Shown: piece after piece, positions 30,465 through 40,546 of the stretch | Layout of the letters: each line of letters begins with the position of its first letter | Numbering within the stretch: position 1 is the stretch's first letter | DNA from: Pectinophora gossypiella | Lineage: Eukaryota > Arthropoda > Insecta > Lepidoptera > Gelechiidae | Assembly (NCBI RefSeq): GCF_024362695.1 | Contig: NW_026063264.1 | Coordinates: 248,001-312,000 of the forward strand | Reading direction: 5' to 3' | Length of the DNA: 64,000 bases | Position numbers and translations under genes: made by a program | The notes under the pieces: model-generated | What the model was told of the DNA's origin: nothing | Seen by the model: the letters and a program-made list of their open reading frames with translations, nothing else | Database searches by the model: none

Positions 30465-32560
30465 AAAACCTTTATACTTATTGTACATTTGCCGCAGATG
30501 GCATTATCTACTTGGCCGGACAAATGGGGAGCGCTGAAGGCTCTCACCCGGTACAACGTTTAAGGCAACAGGCCTGAGGGTGCCCAGTTGGGCGGGGTCA
30601 GTATCGGGGGTGCCCACCTCGGCTCAGAGCGTCGTGTGAGAAGAAAAATATTTGAAAGAGTTAATCGATCCTAGAGGGTCAATAGCGATAAGCGCTGATT
30701 GAGGGAAGTCGTCGACCACGCCGGCGGGGTCAGTATCGGGGTCCTGAAGTGTTTGGTGTCGCGAGCTGATTGGCATCCTCTATGGCCCGAGTAAGCGGGT
30801 CGTCGGGATCGTATATTACGTCCTTCGGACGCCGATACTTTTCATGAGGTCATGATCGGACGGATGCAAGTCGTGTAGATTTTCACCTTATTCCTAAGGG
30901 ACAATTTACTACGCTTGTTAAGGAGACAATGAAGACTGCCCATTACAAACGCGGCGCGATCGCGCACACGTTTGATATGGGCCTTAAAAGTAAGACTTCT
31001 ATTTAAGACTACGCCGAGATATTTGACTTACTCCTCCCAAGGGATCGGCTTGCCAAACATCTTGATGACTTTAAGTTGACGGCGTGACCGTGGCGTGTTA
31101 TAATGCGCCACAATGCGTGTGGCGTCTTTTTGAAAAGTACACCGCTGCACTTTTCTCCGGGTTTACCTCGATTCTCCATTTGCGAAACCACTTGCCCAAG
31201 GCATTGGCCGTGCGTTGGAGAATTCCGGTCATCATAACTTGATCACGGCACGAAGAATAGATGGCTATATCATCCGCAAATAAAGCTAGTTAGGTGTTAG
31301 GGGATTTGGGAATGTCACTGGTATACAATGAAAATAGTAAAGGGGAGAAGACGGAGCCTTGTGGGACTCCGCCATGTATCGGGTGCGGTGACGAGAGCGT
31401 CCCTTCCACGCGGTAGCGAAAGGTTCGATTTGAGAGGAAGTCTCGTATGATGTGCACGAGACGGTTTGGCATTCCCAGTGAATAAAGCTTGTAGATCAAG
31501 CCGTTGTGCCAGACTTTGTCATACACTTTCGCCACATCGAAGAAGAGCGCTCCCGTAGCGACAGGTTTTTTAAATTTAACCTACTAGAGATATGTTCAAT
31601 AATACGGTGCACTTGTTGAACGCAGGAGTGTTAGGTTCTAAAACCAAACTGCTCTAGTGGAATAAGACTATTGGATTCGGCGTAGTCCCGTAATCTAGCA
31701 AATATGAGCCGCTCATAAATCTTCCCCATGGTATTGAGGAGACTTATGGGGCGGTAACTCGAAGGTTCATTTTTAGGTTTCCCAGGCTTTGGTATACCAA
31801 TTACAATTGCTTCTTTCCACTGCTGTGGAAAGACGCAGTTGATCATGGCGACGTTGAATATTGCCGTTAGTAAACAGATGAGGGGAGCACCGAAGTTTTT
31901 AAGGACACGATTCGTGATACCGTCTGAGCCAGAGGCTTTTCGGGTATGAAGATTTTTAATGATATCTAGTACCTCTTCCTTAGTGACCTGTGGAAGAGAA
32001 GGATCGGTGGGAGGTACAGAAGCCCTACGGTGAACTTCAGAGTTCACCGTCGAGCGGTGCCTACGATCGATAGGGAGAGTGCTGGGCGAACATTGGGCTT
32101 CGAGACTGTCGGCAAGGCATTCGGCTTTTTTGTCATCGTCAAAAGCGGGGGGTTGGTTAGGCCTATTGAGAGGTAAAACCGTATCCTTTTGAAGAGACCT
32201 AGACAGCTGCCAGATGGCCTGGTGGTGGAGCTCAATGCCGCTCAAAAGGTTATCCCACCGATTCTGTCGCATGTCATTAATACGTTTTCTTACAGTATGC
32301 TGCTAGATACGCAAATGACGGCGACATTCCTCGGTGCGATTGGAATCATATGCGCGGGTGGCTGCGTTTTTCTCCGTTGGCAGATCACGGATATCGGTAG
32401 GCAGTTTCCAGCGATATGGTCTTCCATCTCCGGAACCTGTTTTGAAGTTTCGTTCAAACTGACCTCACGTGATCCGTGAGGGAGTTAATAGCTGTCGAGG
32501 CCTCCTCTAAGGAGGTTATTTGTACTGGGAACTTCAGGGCCAAGATCGTTGCTATTCCAG
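30465..32560 (-). mobile_element. Jockey-type LINE, 5'-truncated and broken
   Basis: Minus-strand non-LTR element. The RT fingers and palm lie in the frame 32,272-31,631 (NYRPISL-like SYRPISLLNTMGKIYERLI, LEQFGFRT). A stop follows (QFGFRT then TAA), then a frameshift; the frame 31,535-31,290 has KVYDKVWHNGLIYKLYSLGM and GGVPQGSVFSPLLFSLYTSD. An in-frame stop then precedes LALFADD at about 31,280 (catalytic FADD). A further frame 31,191-31,009 carries the thumb (QKWFRK-like QMENRGKPGEKCSGVLFK). The 3' untranslated region runs to about 30,465. The endonuclease and ORF1 are missing. Non-functional. Confidence 0.85.
31290..32272 (-). pseudogene. Jockey-type reverse transcriptase pseudogene
   Basis: Two open pieces of the RT domain are separated by at least one stop codon and one frameshift around 31,540-31,630. 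Another stop replaces a Gln codon just before the FADD motif. Catalytic motifs are recognisable on both sides (TRKASGSDGITNRVLKN, GGVPQGSVFSPLLF, FADD). The decay implies an old insertion compared with the intact LINE at 9,191. Confidence 0.85.
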
Positions 32561-34290
32561 GTAAAGACCGTGTTTCCTGATATCACGCTATGATACTTCT
32601 TCTTAGTAAATTTAGCGTAGCAAGGGGTATCAGGGTTGTCGTTATTTATACTAACAATTTGACCTACAAATATTTCTCCTTGAACTCAGTGAATTTCGTT
32701 CCAATCCCGAAATCCACTTCCGTAACAATACCATACAACTGCCTAAAAAACCCCTGCCTAGTGTGGCTATGAATAAATTCCTTCCAAATATCTTGGAAGA
32801 GGCCCTTGCCCAGTACTGGGATCTATATGGACTAGTAAAGTAAGTACTCGTATGTAAGCATATCAAACAATAATATAATTTATAAATAAAAGCAACAAAA
32901 CCCACTAAATTATTGAAATAAAAAAGAATGTCACGATCATGCATTATATGTCACAACCATGTGTTTAAAATGTCTACGGCTGTGACATTTTTATCATTAC
33001 ATGGTCGTGACAATTTGAAACGTGTTCGATATAACCCAAAAGCTATCCACGATACTGCAAATCTTAAGTAATTATTTTAAACTACACTGTATGACGTGCA
33101 TATTATATTTCAAACAATAGTGTAACACTGATACTTAAGTTTAAAACTCTAACACGGCGTTGACGAGTTAAGGTTGTCCTTTTTTTTAAATGTAAAAGCA
33201 GATTGATTTTATACTGGTCTCAACGCTCTTAGCCATTTGCAATACTGACAAGAACATATTGTTGCCGTTCTAAAAAAACTTAGAAAGGGTTGCCAATGTC
33301 ACAGATTTATTTCTACAGAGTATTGTAATTTTAAAGAGTCGCACACGGTTGTGACACAAAAACTGCTCACAAAATGTATGTTGTTCAAAATCATAAATAG
33401 TGTGCATTATTTATATATTTTGTTTAACAGTCTTATAGAACAAAGGTTCCTCTTGCATAGTTATTGTAATATTTCGAAAAATAACATGCCACATCTTCAG
33501 AAAAAAACATTTTATCTGCAATTCTGGCAATCTCACACGACACGTTCCGTGACATTTATGACTTCTAATTTTTTTAAATATAATATCTAATAATTTTATG
33601 GCAAAAATTATATCCGGACACGATACTAGAAGTAATTACCTAAGTAAAATAATTCAGGGGTCACTGATTTTCCTAAAAAACATATACAATTCTTACAACT
33701 CACAAAAAAAAACGTAAGAATAAGAATCACCCATCAAACACTATTTTAACTCCATTGTTTTGAGCTATTAATTGTTCCTTTTGTGTATTAAGAAAGCAAT
33801 TTTGCCCCAAAGTATGAAAGACTTATGTTTAAATCTCTTGAATATATTCTACCTACTATTATTATCTTACATAATGACCTTTGTATTACAAAGATTACTA
33901 TAAATAAGAGAAAATATTTCGTTACTTAAAAGTAAATTAGAAATAATTAATCTAACGCAGAAACGTTAATTTGAATTAGATGCTTTGCAAAGGTCAATTT
34001 TGATTGTTTCGTCGGTATTGCTTTAAAATTGATTGCTTTGGTTGAAGTGTGTTTAAGGATGTCGAATCTAAGTTTAAAATTTAATAAGTGGCGTCTCAAT
34101 ATAATTTTCTCGTGTCTATTAATATATTTTGTAATAGGCACAAGATAGCGCACGTTTTATATTAACAATATAAACTGTATTACTTACATCTCTAAGTTGT
34201 TAGAAAGTAGCTTAGAGTTCTGACACTTATAAATGTTCTTGTAAAAGGTCAGTTCTATTTTGGTATTCAATCTTTTTCTCTCTTCTAGAA
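32561..34290. other. AT-rich spacer with further GTGACA motifs
   Basis: GTGACA-type motifs occur in both orientations at about 32,932-33,012, and again at 33,340-33,360 and 33,540-33,556. No exon found. Frames of 60-97 codons are AT-rich and unmatched. Confidence 0.45.
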
Positions 34291-34343
34291 AAATAATAGA
34301 GAGTTTTAACTAACAATAAAACTTACCTATTATTTTTCCATGA

Positions 34344-34514
34344 GATATCCGGAATCCATATTGAGTGTAGCCTCGCCTTTCGTACGTTCGATGGTGGCGC
34401 CATCTTCCCTTCGTCGTGTGCGCAGCACGCCCTCAGTGTTGTCAGGTAGGGGGGCGATTCGCTTTGCGGTGGTGGGGAGCGTTAGCGGAGCGCACACATT
34501 TTTACTTCATTATA
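34344..34514. repeat. DIRS inverted terminal repeat (3' side of element)
   Basis: GATATCCGGAATCCATATTG at the outer end and TTTTTACTTCATTATA at the inner end. It is the exact inverse of 38,922-39,092 over 171 bp as far as I can compare. The outer extension 34,291-34,343 is unique to this side and is copied in the internal complementary region. Confidence 0.95.
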
Positions 34515-34547
34515 GAAACTCAATTATGTACCAGGTAGGAATTACCT

Positions 34548-34650
34548 GGATTCCGGATATCTCATGGAAAAATAATAGGTAAGTTTTATTGTTAGTTAAA
34601 ACTCTCTATTATTTGTTCCGTAAATCGATATCCGGAATCCATATTGAGTG
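34548..34650. repeat. DIRS internal complementary region
   Basis: 34,548-34,614 is the reverse complement of the left end (34,291-34,357), and 34,607-34,650 is the reverse complement of the right end (39,069-39,112). The two halves overlap over TATTATTT (34,607-34,614). In the DIRS replication model this region templates joining of the two ends into a circle, and the overlap marks the circle junction. Confidence 0.95.
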
Positions 34651-34719
34651 ATGTGTTTGATATCTCCTGGTACCCGATGCTATAATGTGTTATTTATAAA
34701 TTAAAAATAATTGAATACA

Positions 34720-35700
34720 CTAATTGATTGCATTAAAATAATTTGACAATGAAACCCGGTTAGCATTGTCCTGTGAATCCTTAATGATTTCTTTTTGATA
34801 AAATCTTCTAAATGTATGTTCTTGTTTCCAGTTACCAGTGGTCAAAATTTCATCAATTGTAAATTTCTCAAGCCAATTTAATGAGGCCACAGCCGACCGT
34901 ACTGAACCTGGTGATGCCTCTATACCAGCCTCTTTCAATACAGACTTAACCCAACCTCCAATTACAGTTTTAGAAGCTGGCTTTGACTTTCCTCTTGCAG
35001 TGATGAATAAACTAGACAAAGTACCACCTTCTCGACGACTACTTGAGATTTGAACCAGTTGACGAGTCCAATAGACACAACATACGTTTCTTTCAGGATG
35101 TTTAAGGAGTTTCCAGCCTGATTGTCGGTGATTTAAGCAATCCGTTTTCGATCCAAAGGCTGGCCACAGCACTATAGTCTCTCCATGATCTATAAGACTT
35201 TCAGAATCTACCTTCAGCAATGTGAGGTCGTGTACTCGCCTGCTCGATGACAACAGCAGTAGGATAGCAGCGCGTCTTGATACTTGATGTAGATTGTTTT
35301 CATCAGGAGCATGATTACTTAAATACTGTAATAATAATTTAGGATCCCAAATTGGGGGTTTTGCTTTCTTTTCTTTCGCTACAGATATAGCCTTCAATAC
35401 ATGTTTTACAAAAAAGTTTGAAGACAGGTCTACATTGGTACTAAGATTTGCAAAAGTAGCAATTACTGATTTATGTACCAAAATAGTCCTGTACGCCAGA
35501 CCTTCCTCGTTGTGTAAGTAAGCTAAGTAGCGAGCTACTTCTGCAGCAGAAGGACTTTTAAAATTTACCGCATTATTTAAGCACCATATTTTCCACTTTT
35601 TCCACGCAGGTGTATAGGTGTTTAAAGTGGACTTTCGCCAACTGGACAATAACAAGGCTTTTTCTTGTTCTGACCAGTCTTCAATTACTTCTGACCACCC
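34720..35700 (-). CDS. DIRS tyrosine recombinase (C-terminal domain of a longer open frame)
   Basis: Integrates the circular DNA intermediate. The open frame runs 37,515-34,720 (931 codons), but it begins at TTG, and its first 600 or so codons lie over the RT frame and look like shadow sequence (Ser/Arg/Thr-rich). The recombinase proper starts about residue 610. It has an N-terminal SAM-like segment (LSSWRKSTLNTYTPAWKKWK), then the first catalytic Arg in SSSRRVHDLTLL (about R760), the second Arg in GSVRSAVAS (R873; the usual His three before it is replaced by Gly), GNWKQEH (W896, H900), and the nucleophile Tyr in FRRFYQKE (Y906). The true start is uncertain: it may be made from an internal ATG or by fusion to upstream frames. 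Confidence 0.85.
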   Translation of the reverse strand, partial: GWSEVIEDWSEQEKALLLSSWRKSTLNTYTPAWKKWKIWCLNNAVNFKSPSAAEVARYLAYLHNEEGLAYRTILVHKSVIATFANLSTNVDLSSNFFVKHVLKAISVAKEKKAKPPIWDPKLLLQYLSNHAPDENNLHQVSRRAAILLLLSSSRRVHDLTLLKVDSESLIDHGETIVLWPAFGSKTDCLNHRQSGWKLLKHPERNVCCVYWTRQLVQISSSRREGGTLSSLFITARGKSKPASKTVIGGWVKSVLKEAGIEASPGSVRSAVASLNWLEKFTIDEILTTGNWKQEHTFRRFYQKEIIKDSQDNANRVSLSNYFNAIN

Positions 35701-37727
35701 AAAATCAGCCAAGCCTCCAATTGAATGTCTTGAATCTCGGGAGGGTGCATTCCTGTCTGTGTGTCTATCAAAACCTGTTGAAGATTCGTAATCCGCTGTG
35801 GATCTCGAAGGCTTCGGCGCTGAAGATCTGCGGTCCAAAAGGCTTTGGTCCATTTCGGGGCAATTAATATGTATCGACCTTGAGCTGTGTTGAGGTGTGA
35901 GAGAACCTGAGCCACTAAATTCGGTGGTGGAAAAACCCATGCTAGACTGAAATCCCACGGTTGGCAGAAGGCGTTGTGGAATAGGGCTCGATTGTCCAAT
36001 GGATCTCTCGAAACATACCTTTTTACAACGTGTGCCGTCCTCGATGCGAACAAGTCCACCTCTGGCGTTCCCCATATCTGGAAAATCTTCTTCGTTGCTT
36101 GAGCAGTGAGGTGCCATTCTGGACACACTCTCTGGCGAGACAGAGCATCTACTTCTACATTGTACTTGCCGGGAAAATATTGAGCTGTGAGACATACTTG
36201 CAGTTGATCCAGGAGCAACAGGAGCTGCTTTGTTAGCTCCAACAGCTTCTTCGATTTCGTTCCACCCTCTTTGTTGATGTAGGCCACAACTGTCCGATTG
36301 TCGGTCTGTAACAGTATATGAATTTTGGACAACTGGTGACGTTGATGGTGTATCGCGGCGTACACTGCATAAAGTTCTTTCTGATTCACGTGCCAGGTCT
36401 GTTGTGATTTGGTCCACTGACCTGACATCGTCGTTTCTCCCAACTGTGCCCCCCACCCGATATCGGAGGCGTCGGTGGTTAACAGATGAGTAATCGGGTC
36501 GTTGTATATTGGCATTGTCCCCGATGCAGCAGTCATCCACCATCTCATCTCGTCGAGTACAGGAGTTGGGATGGAAAGTTTTTTGTGTGGATGCGTTTTC
36601 GGCAATTGTCGACTGTGGTGTTGTATTGTTCGACAATGAAGCCTTCCTCGACGCACCACGAATGTGGCAAAGTTGAGTCTCCCCAGAAGTGATTGTGCTT
36701 GTTTGAGGGACCAACTGCCTTTCGACATCTGTTGCTGAAGTGCACTGCGTAGCGTTATGCACTTCGGCTCTGACAAGGATTTGGTGTTCCGTTCGGTGTC
36801 CCAAGTGATTCCCAGAAATTCCAAACTCCGTGTTGGTGCCAGAACAGATTTGTCGAAATTGATTTTCCATCCAAGTGTGGTCATCAGGTCGACAGTGAAT
36901 GTAATGTGTTCGAGAAGCATTTGTGGACACTGATTGACCAGTAGAAAGTCGTCCAGATAAACGACGCACCTGATATTGTGAGCTCTTAGGTACTCCGCGA
37001 TCCAATTGGTTAACGATGCGAAGGTCCTCGGAGCCGATGAGAGACCGAAGGGCAGGCACGTCATTTGTAGGAGCTTGCCTCTGTAGCTCAGCCTCAAAAA
37101 CCTGCGATGTTCCGGGGCAATCGGCAAGTGAAAGTATGCCTGACTGAGATCCATTTTGGCCATCCAATCTCCGCTTTGTAGAAATTGCGGTACACGATAG
37201 TGACTGAACAGCTGGAAGTTCTTTGCTTTGACAAAATCGTTTAAGCGTTTTAGATTGAATATAGGACGGTGTGAGCCGTCTGGTTTTGGAACTAGAAAGA
37301 ATGTCGATATGTAGCTGGGTGTGATCTCTGCCTCCTCCAGTACTTGAGCATGCAACATATTCTCTATTTGAATCGTCATTTGGCAGTTTTCTCGAGTTTT
37401 GAAGCATTCCAGAACCAGGCGACTGGGATAAATCAGGGGAGGCTTCAGCATAAAAGGGATACGGGTACCTTTCAATAAGTTGCAGATCTGCTGTGGGGCT
37501 CCGAGTTTTTTCCAAGCTTGCTGAAATCGCTGCAGACAGCCCCCCCGAAATGGCCGCGAGTCATGCTCGGCGGCTTTTATACTTAGCTGGGGAGTCAGAG
37601 CGACGCTTTGTATTATTCTTGCCGCTTGACTGAGTTTTTGGTCCTGTACCTTTGTTGACTGGGGCTTTGCCTGGCCCGTTGTTAGACTTGCCCTTTTTTC
37701 CCGGATGGTTGCGAAATGACTTTTCAT
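35685..37727 (-). CDS. DIRS reverse transcriptase-RNase H
   Basis: Copies the element RNA. A 680-residue frame starting with ATG at 37,727, inside the gag-like frame (167-nt overlap, different phase), so expression by frameshift or internal initiation is likely. The RT domain spans about residues 85-310, with FFLVPKPDGSHRPIFNLK (143-160), KMDLSQAYFHLPI (191-203), LPFGLSSAPRTFASL (225-239) and catalytic YLDD (257-260). RNase H spans about 410-540, with TDAS (418-421), KELYAVYAAI (E451) and LLQTDNRTVVAY (D476), then VDALSRQ near 536. This is the DIRS/Ngaro-type RT-RH order, without protease or DDE integrase. No internal stops. Confidence 0.95.
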   Translation of the reverse strand: MKSHFATIREKRASLTTGQAKPQSTKVQDQKLSQAARIIQSVALTPQLSIKAAEHDSRPFRGGCLQRFQQAWKKLGAPQQICNLLKGTRIPFMLKPPLIYPSRLVLECFKTRENCQMTIQIENMLHAQVLEEAEITPSYISTFFLVPKPDGSHRPIFNLKRLNDFVKAKNFQLFSHYRVPQFLQSGDWMAKMDLSQAYFHLPIAPEHRRFLRLSYRGKLLQMTCLPFGLSSAPRTFASLTNWIAEYLRAHNIRCVVYLDDFLLVNQCPQMLLEHITFTVDLMTTLGWKINFDKSVLAPTRSLEFLGITWDTERNTKSLSEPKCITLRSALQQQMSKGSWSLKQAQSLLGRLNFATFVVRRGRLHCRTIQHHSRQLPKTHPHKKLSIPTPVLDEMRWWMTAASGTMPIYNDPITHLLTTDASDIGWGAQLGETTMSGQWTKSQQTWHVNQKELYAVYAAIHHQRHQLSKIHILLQTDNRTVVAYINKEGGTKSKKLLELTKQLLLLLDQLQVCLTAQYFPGKYNVEVDALSRQRVCPEWHLTAQATKKIFQIWGTPEVDLFASRTAHVVKRYVSRDPLDNRALFHNAFCQPWDFSLAWVFPPPNLVAQVLSHLNTAQGRYILIAPKWTKAFWTADLQRRSLRDPQRITNLQQVLIDTQTGMHPPEIQDIQLEAWLILGGQK

Positions 37728-38817
37728 TTGATTGTTTACTTGTGGATGGCTTACCCTCCCTGTTATGATTGCCGTGAGGTTGCTGTCTAGAATGAATAGC
37801 GGGCACTGAGGATAATTTTTCAGCTCCCCCTATCTTCTGAATATAAATATTTAAGGTATCACAATCAAAAAGGAATTCAGAGTTTGGAGGAATCCTCCTA
37901 AGAGCCTCGCGGTGATATTCATCTGGAATTTGTTTCAACAGTACCTCTCTGCGAGACTGAATCGAATCAGCCCGCCTTCCACATGTCATTTGCAAAATAT
38001 CCTCGGTAGCCTTCATGTACACAGATTGTTTACCAAATACCTCCTCAATTTTTTGAAATAAAGAAGTGGGTGTTAATTTTGTTTCGTTTTCGGCAGCCCA
38101 GTCGATTAGTCCCTGTAAACTATTGCCCAATTCTTGTTTTTGCGTTAAAATTGCGTTAGTCATAGCAGCGAAAGAACGTTCCAGTAAATACAAACGATTT
38201 TCTTCATTTCCTTGTGGTTCAAAACGTTTTAATTCATCATTTATAGATAATTCAACAAAACCGGGAGTAGTTACATACTTCTTTTGTACTTCAGCAAAGC
38301 GAATACCACTCCAGTCACTTGATTTAAATCTTTGTAATTCTGATAATCTTTTTAAATACTCATCGTTTGATTTAGGATAAATCGGTTCTTTCACTACTGT
38401 ACCAGGGTCTGACAATCGTAACTGACCCTTATTTGAATCTGTACCATTTGGAGGCACCAATCCAAGCTCCTGGGCATTGTGGCTTGCGTTAATACGAGAG
38501 CCGTCGGTATCACGTGGCACTCGCGGTACAGATGTATTTCCAGATGCTTGTGAATGCGTAATTAAATTCGTTAAAAAGGCTACTTGTTGTGACAAAAATT
38601 CAAATTGTAAATCACTTACATGACGTGCTCGTTTAGACTTACGAGCGGAAACAGGCTGCGACTGTTGCGGATCCTCAGCGTCAATTCCCGAAGGCGGCGG
38701 CGTGGTGCCGGCCTCGCCCTCAGAATCAGACGATTCCGACGAACTGCTCGAACTCGTATCCTTACTCTTCCGTTTCCGTGAAGCCACATTGTCGATACTA
38801 TCGCGGTTGAAGTCCAT
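37561..38817 (-). CDS. DIRS gag-like protein
   Basis: First frame of the element, 418 residues from an ATG at 38,817, which begins about 105 bp inside the right inverted repeat. The N-terminus carries a basic stretch (SRKRKSKD, possible nuclear signal) followed by a Ser/Asp/Glu-rich tract. A second basic block KSKRARH lies near residue 60. The centre (about 170-320) is helical and may form the capsid-like fold. The C-terminal 80 residues are Lys/Arg/Asn/Gly-rich (nucleic-acid binding) without CCHC knuckles. The recombinase frame lies in the same phase, separated only by this ORF's stop codon. Confidence 0.8.
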   Translation of the reverse strand: MDFNRDSIDNVASRKRKSKDTSSSSSSESSDSEGEAGTTPPPSGIDAEDPQQSQPVSARKSKRARHVSDLQFEFLSQQVAFLTNLITHSQASGNTSVPRVPRDTDGSRINASHNAQELGLVPPNGTDSNKGQLRLSDPGTVVKEPIYPKSNDEYLKRLSELQRFKSSDWSGIRFAEVQKKYVTTPGFVELSINDELKRFEPQGNEENRLYLLERSFAAMTNAILTQKQELGNSLQGLIDWAAENETKLTPTSLFQKIEEVFGKQSVYMKATEDILQMTCGRRADSIQSRREVLLKQIPDEYHREALRRIPPNSEFLFDCDTLNIYIQKIGGAEKLSSVPAIHSRQQPHGNHNREGKPSTSKQSNEKSFRNHPGKKGKSNNGPGKAPVNKGTGPKTQSSGKNNTKRRSDSPAKYKSRRA

Positions 38818-38921
38818 TACGAAGGGAGTAAAATTTTTAAAACACGTGTTTAAATAAAAAAAAATTTAAACCGAAATTTTACGTTGCTACCAAAACGTCC
38901 GAACGCTACGAAATCCGACGC

Positions 38922-39092
38922 TATAATGAAGTAAAAATGTGTGCGCTCCGCTAACGCTCCCCACCACCGCAAAGCGAATCGCCCCCCTACCTGACAACAC
39001 TGAGGGCGTGCTGCGCACACGACGAAGGGAAGATGGCGCCACCATCGAACGTACGAAAGGCGAGGCTACACTCAATATGGATTCCGGATATC
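38922..39092. repeat. DIRS inverted terminal repeat (5' side of element)
   Basis: Inverse of 34,344-34,514. The outer extension 39,093-39,112 (GATTTACGGAACAAATAATA region) differs from the other side and is also represented in the internal complementary region. As the 5' end of a minus-strand element it should carry the promoter, although no TATA box is obvious. Confidence 0.95.
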
Positions 39093-39112
39093 GATTTACG
39101 GAACAAATAATA

Positions 39113-39336
39113 TATTTTTTCGTCTACCTGCTATATTTACAGAGACTTCACATTGTTTTTTAAATCTGTTAAATCTGTTTCCAACTGTACTTAAATCTTA
39201 GGAATTAAAATCATACGAGTAGCACCTTCACACTTTGCTTTGACCGGCCAAGTAGTTAAATCCACTTGAGGGAAACCTACACTAAGTCACGAAAAATATA
39301 TGTATAATATGTTGAATCAAATGCAAATGAATTAAA
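39113..39336 (+). promoter_or_regulatory. Presumed odorant-receptor upstream region, shortened by DIRS
   Basis: Only 224 bp separate the DIRS end from the receptor ATG. The interval is AT-rich and no TATA box stands out. Any promoter elements normally further upstream are now at least 4.8 kb away, on the far side of the element. Inference from layout only. Confidence 0.35.
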
Positions 39337-40121
39337 ATGAAGAATTTAATGAAAAAAATAACTAAACCGTGCACAGAAACAGTGGGTCCAAAAACTGAAG
39401 TCGATGACATAACTTCTGTCGCTTTGGTTTTCCAGTGGGTTTTCGGTCAGCAAATCTTAGACCCAAATTGGTCATGGAAAAGGGACTTCAAGCCATATTT
39501 ATTCAGTCTCATATTATTCATTTACGTCATATTCGGCACTTTGGAAATTTTACGCGAAACGTCAGACGCAGAAATATGCACCGAAGCTTATTACACTTTA
39601 ATTATGACTGGTTTATTGCCGATAAAACTGACACTGTTCATCAATAACAGGGAAACATTTCGAGACTTGTATCTTACTTTGAAGACCACTCTTTTGAAGA
39701 CTATAAAGGCGGGTCCTAATTCTGATAAAGTTCTGGCGAAAGCGAAGAAAATTGTGGCTGTTTTGTTCGCAATGGTCGCCATTCCCGTCGCAAATCAGGA
39801 GTCTTTGGCTATATGGAACTATGTACACGGCACGCCTACACCTCTGTCTAGATCGACAAACATACTCATGCCAATGCATTTCCCTTTTTACGAAATAGCT
39901 TTGATTTTGCATTCAATATTCTTATTCGAAATCGCCAGTACGACGGTCGTTCTTGATATGTGGTTCGTTCTTTTGATCTTTTTCTATTGTGCTGCCAGTG
40001 ACAGTTTGGAGGAGAGTTTGAAAGTGGAACAGAAAAGAGAAAGCGAGAGTGAAAAGGAGTACGTGGACCGCCTTAGAGGATGTTTGAGAGCGTTCTACAG
40101 AGCTCACGTGCTGCAAACGAA
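39337..40121 (+). CDS. Odorant receptor, exon 1 (7tm_6 family)
   Basis: Ligand-gated cation-channel subunit of olfactory neurons, working with Orco in insects. The ATG at 39,337 opens 261 codons ending at a good donor (A at 40,121, then GTACGT), phase 2; the frame itself runs on to a stop at 40,152 by read-through into the intron. Hydrophobic segments at residues about 53-72, 85-103, 138-152 and 184-219 correspond to TM1-TM4 of the usual seven. Lepidopteran OR hallmarks are the charged N-terminus with FQWVFG, and EIASTTVVLDMWFVLLIFFYC followed by the acidic intracellular loop ESLKVEQKRESESEKEYVD. No signal peptide, as expected for the inverted OR topology. The orthologue group is not identifiable from this part. 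Confidence 0.9.
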
Positions 40122-40546
40122 GTACGTATACGAAGCAACAGTTAGTCGATAAAACGTGCTTGTAAGATAAACATATTGGGGGAAATTTCGATAATGTTGC
40201 CATAACAACGGCGTTTGAGATTAAAGCAGCGGCGGATAATCTATTCAAAGCAAATCAAATCAAATGATTTATTGTATAAATGTAGGTTACCAAAAAGCAG
40301 GACTAATATAGTAGTATGCATACGTCCCTATAGTTTACCTTTTCAGGTGTACAATTTTCATTGACTATCAATGAATTTATTATTAGGGCGATTCGTTTAT
40401 CATAAAAACACACTTATTATTATTAAACCCTTTATTATACACATTGATATAGATAATAATGACAAAATAAAAATAGGTACAAGAAGTGAACTTTCCTGAT
40501 TATTAGGGTAGCAATATGAAACGTAAGTATTTATTTAAGTAAGTAT

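Larger units (their letters stand above)
34291..39112 (-). mobile_element. Complete DIRS-type tyrosine-recombinase retrotransposon
   Basis: A 4.8-kb element transcribed on the minus strand. It has inverted terminal repeats of 171 bp (34,344-34,514 and 38,922-39,092) that look identical, unique outer extensions, an internal complementary region at 34,548-34,650, and three frames: gag-like, RT/RNase H and tyrosine recombinase. There is no target-site duplication. Instead both ends share AAATAATA (34,291-34,298 and 39,105-39,112), as expected for recombinase-mediated insertion of a circular intermediate. Apparently full length with open frames, so recent and possibly active. A methyltransferase domain, found in some DIRS members, was not recognised. 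Confidence 0.95.

Noticed and set aside
35700..37515. First 600 codons of the 931-codon minus-strand frame as a protein domain
   Set aside because: It starts at TTG, overlaps the RT/RNase H frame completely and has the Ser/Arg/Thr-rich look of an out-of-phase shadow. Only the recombinase end is recognisable.
40122..40152. Odorant receptor ending as a 271-residue protein at 40,152
   Set aside because: The last ten codons follow a strong GTACGT donor, and exon 2 joins in phase with receptor sequence, so the stop lies in the intron.
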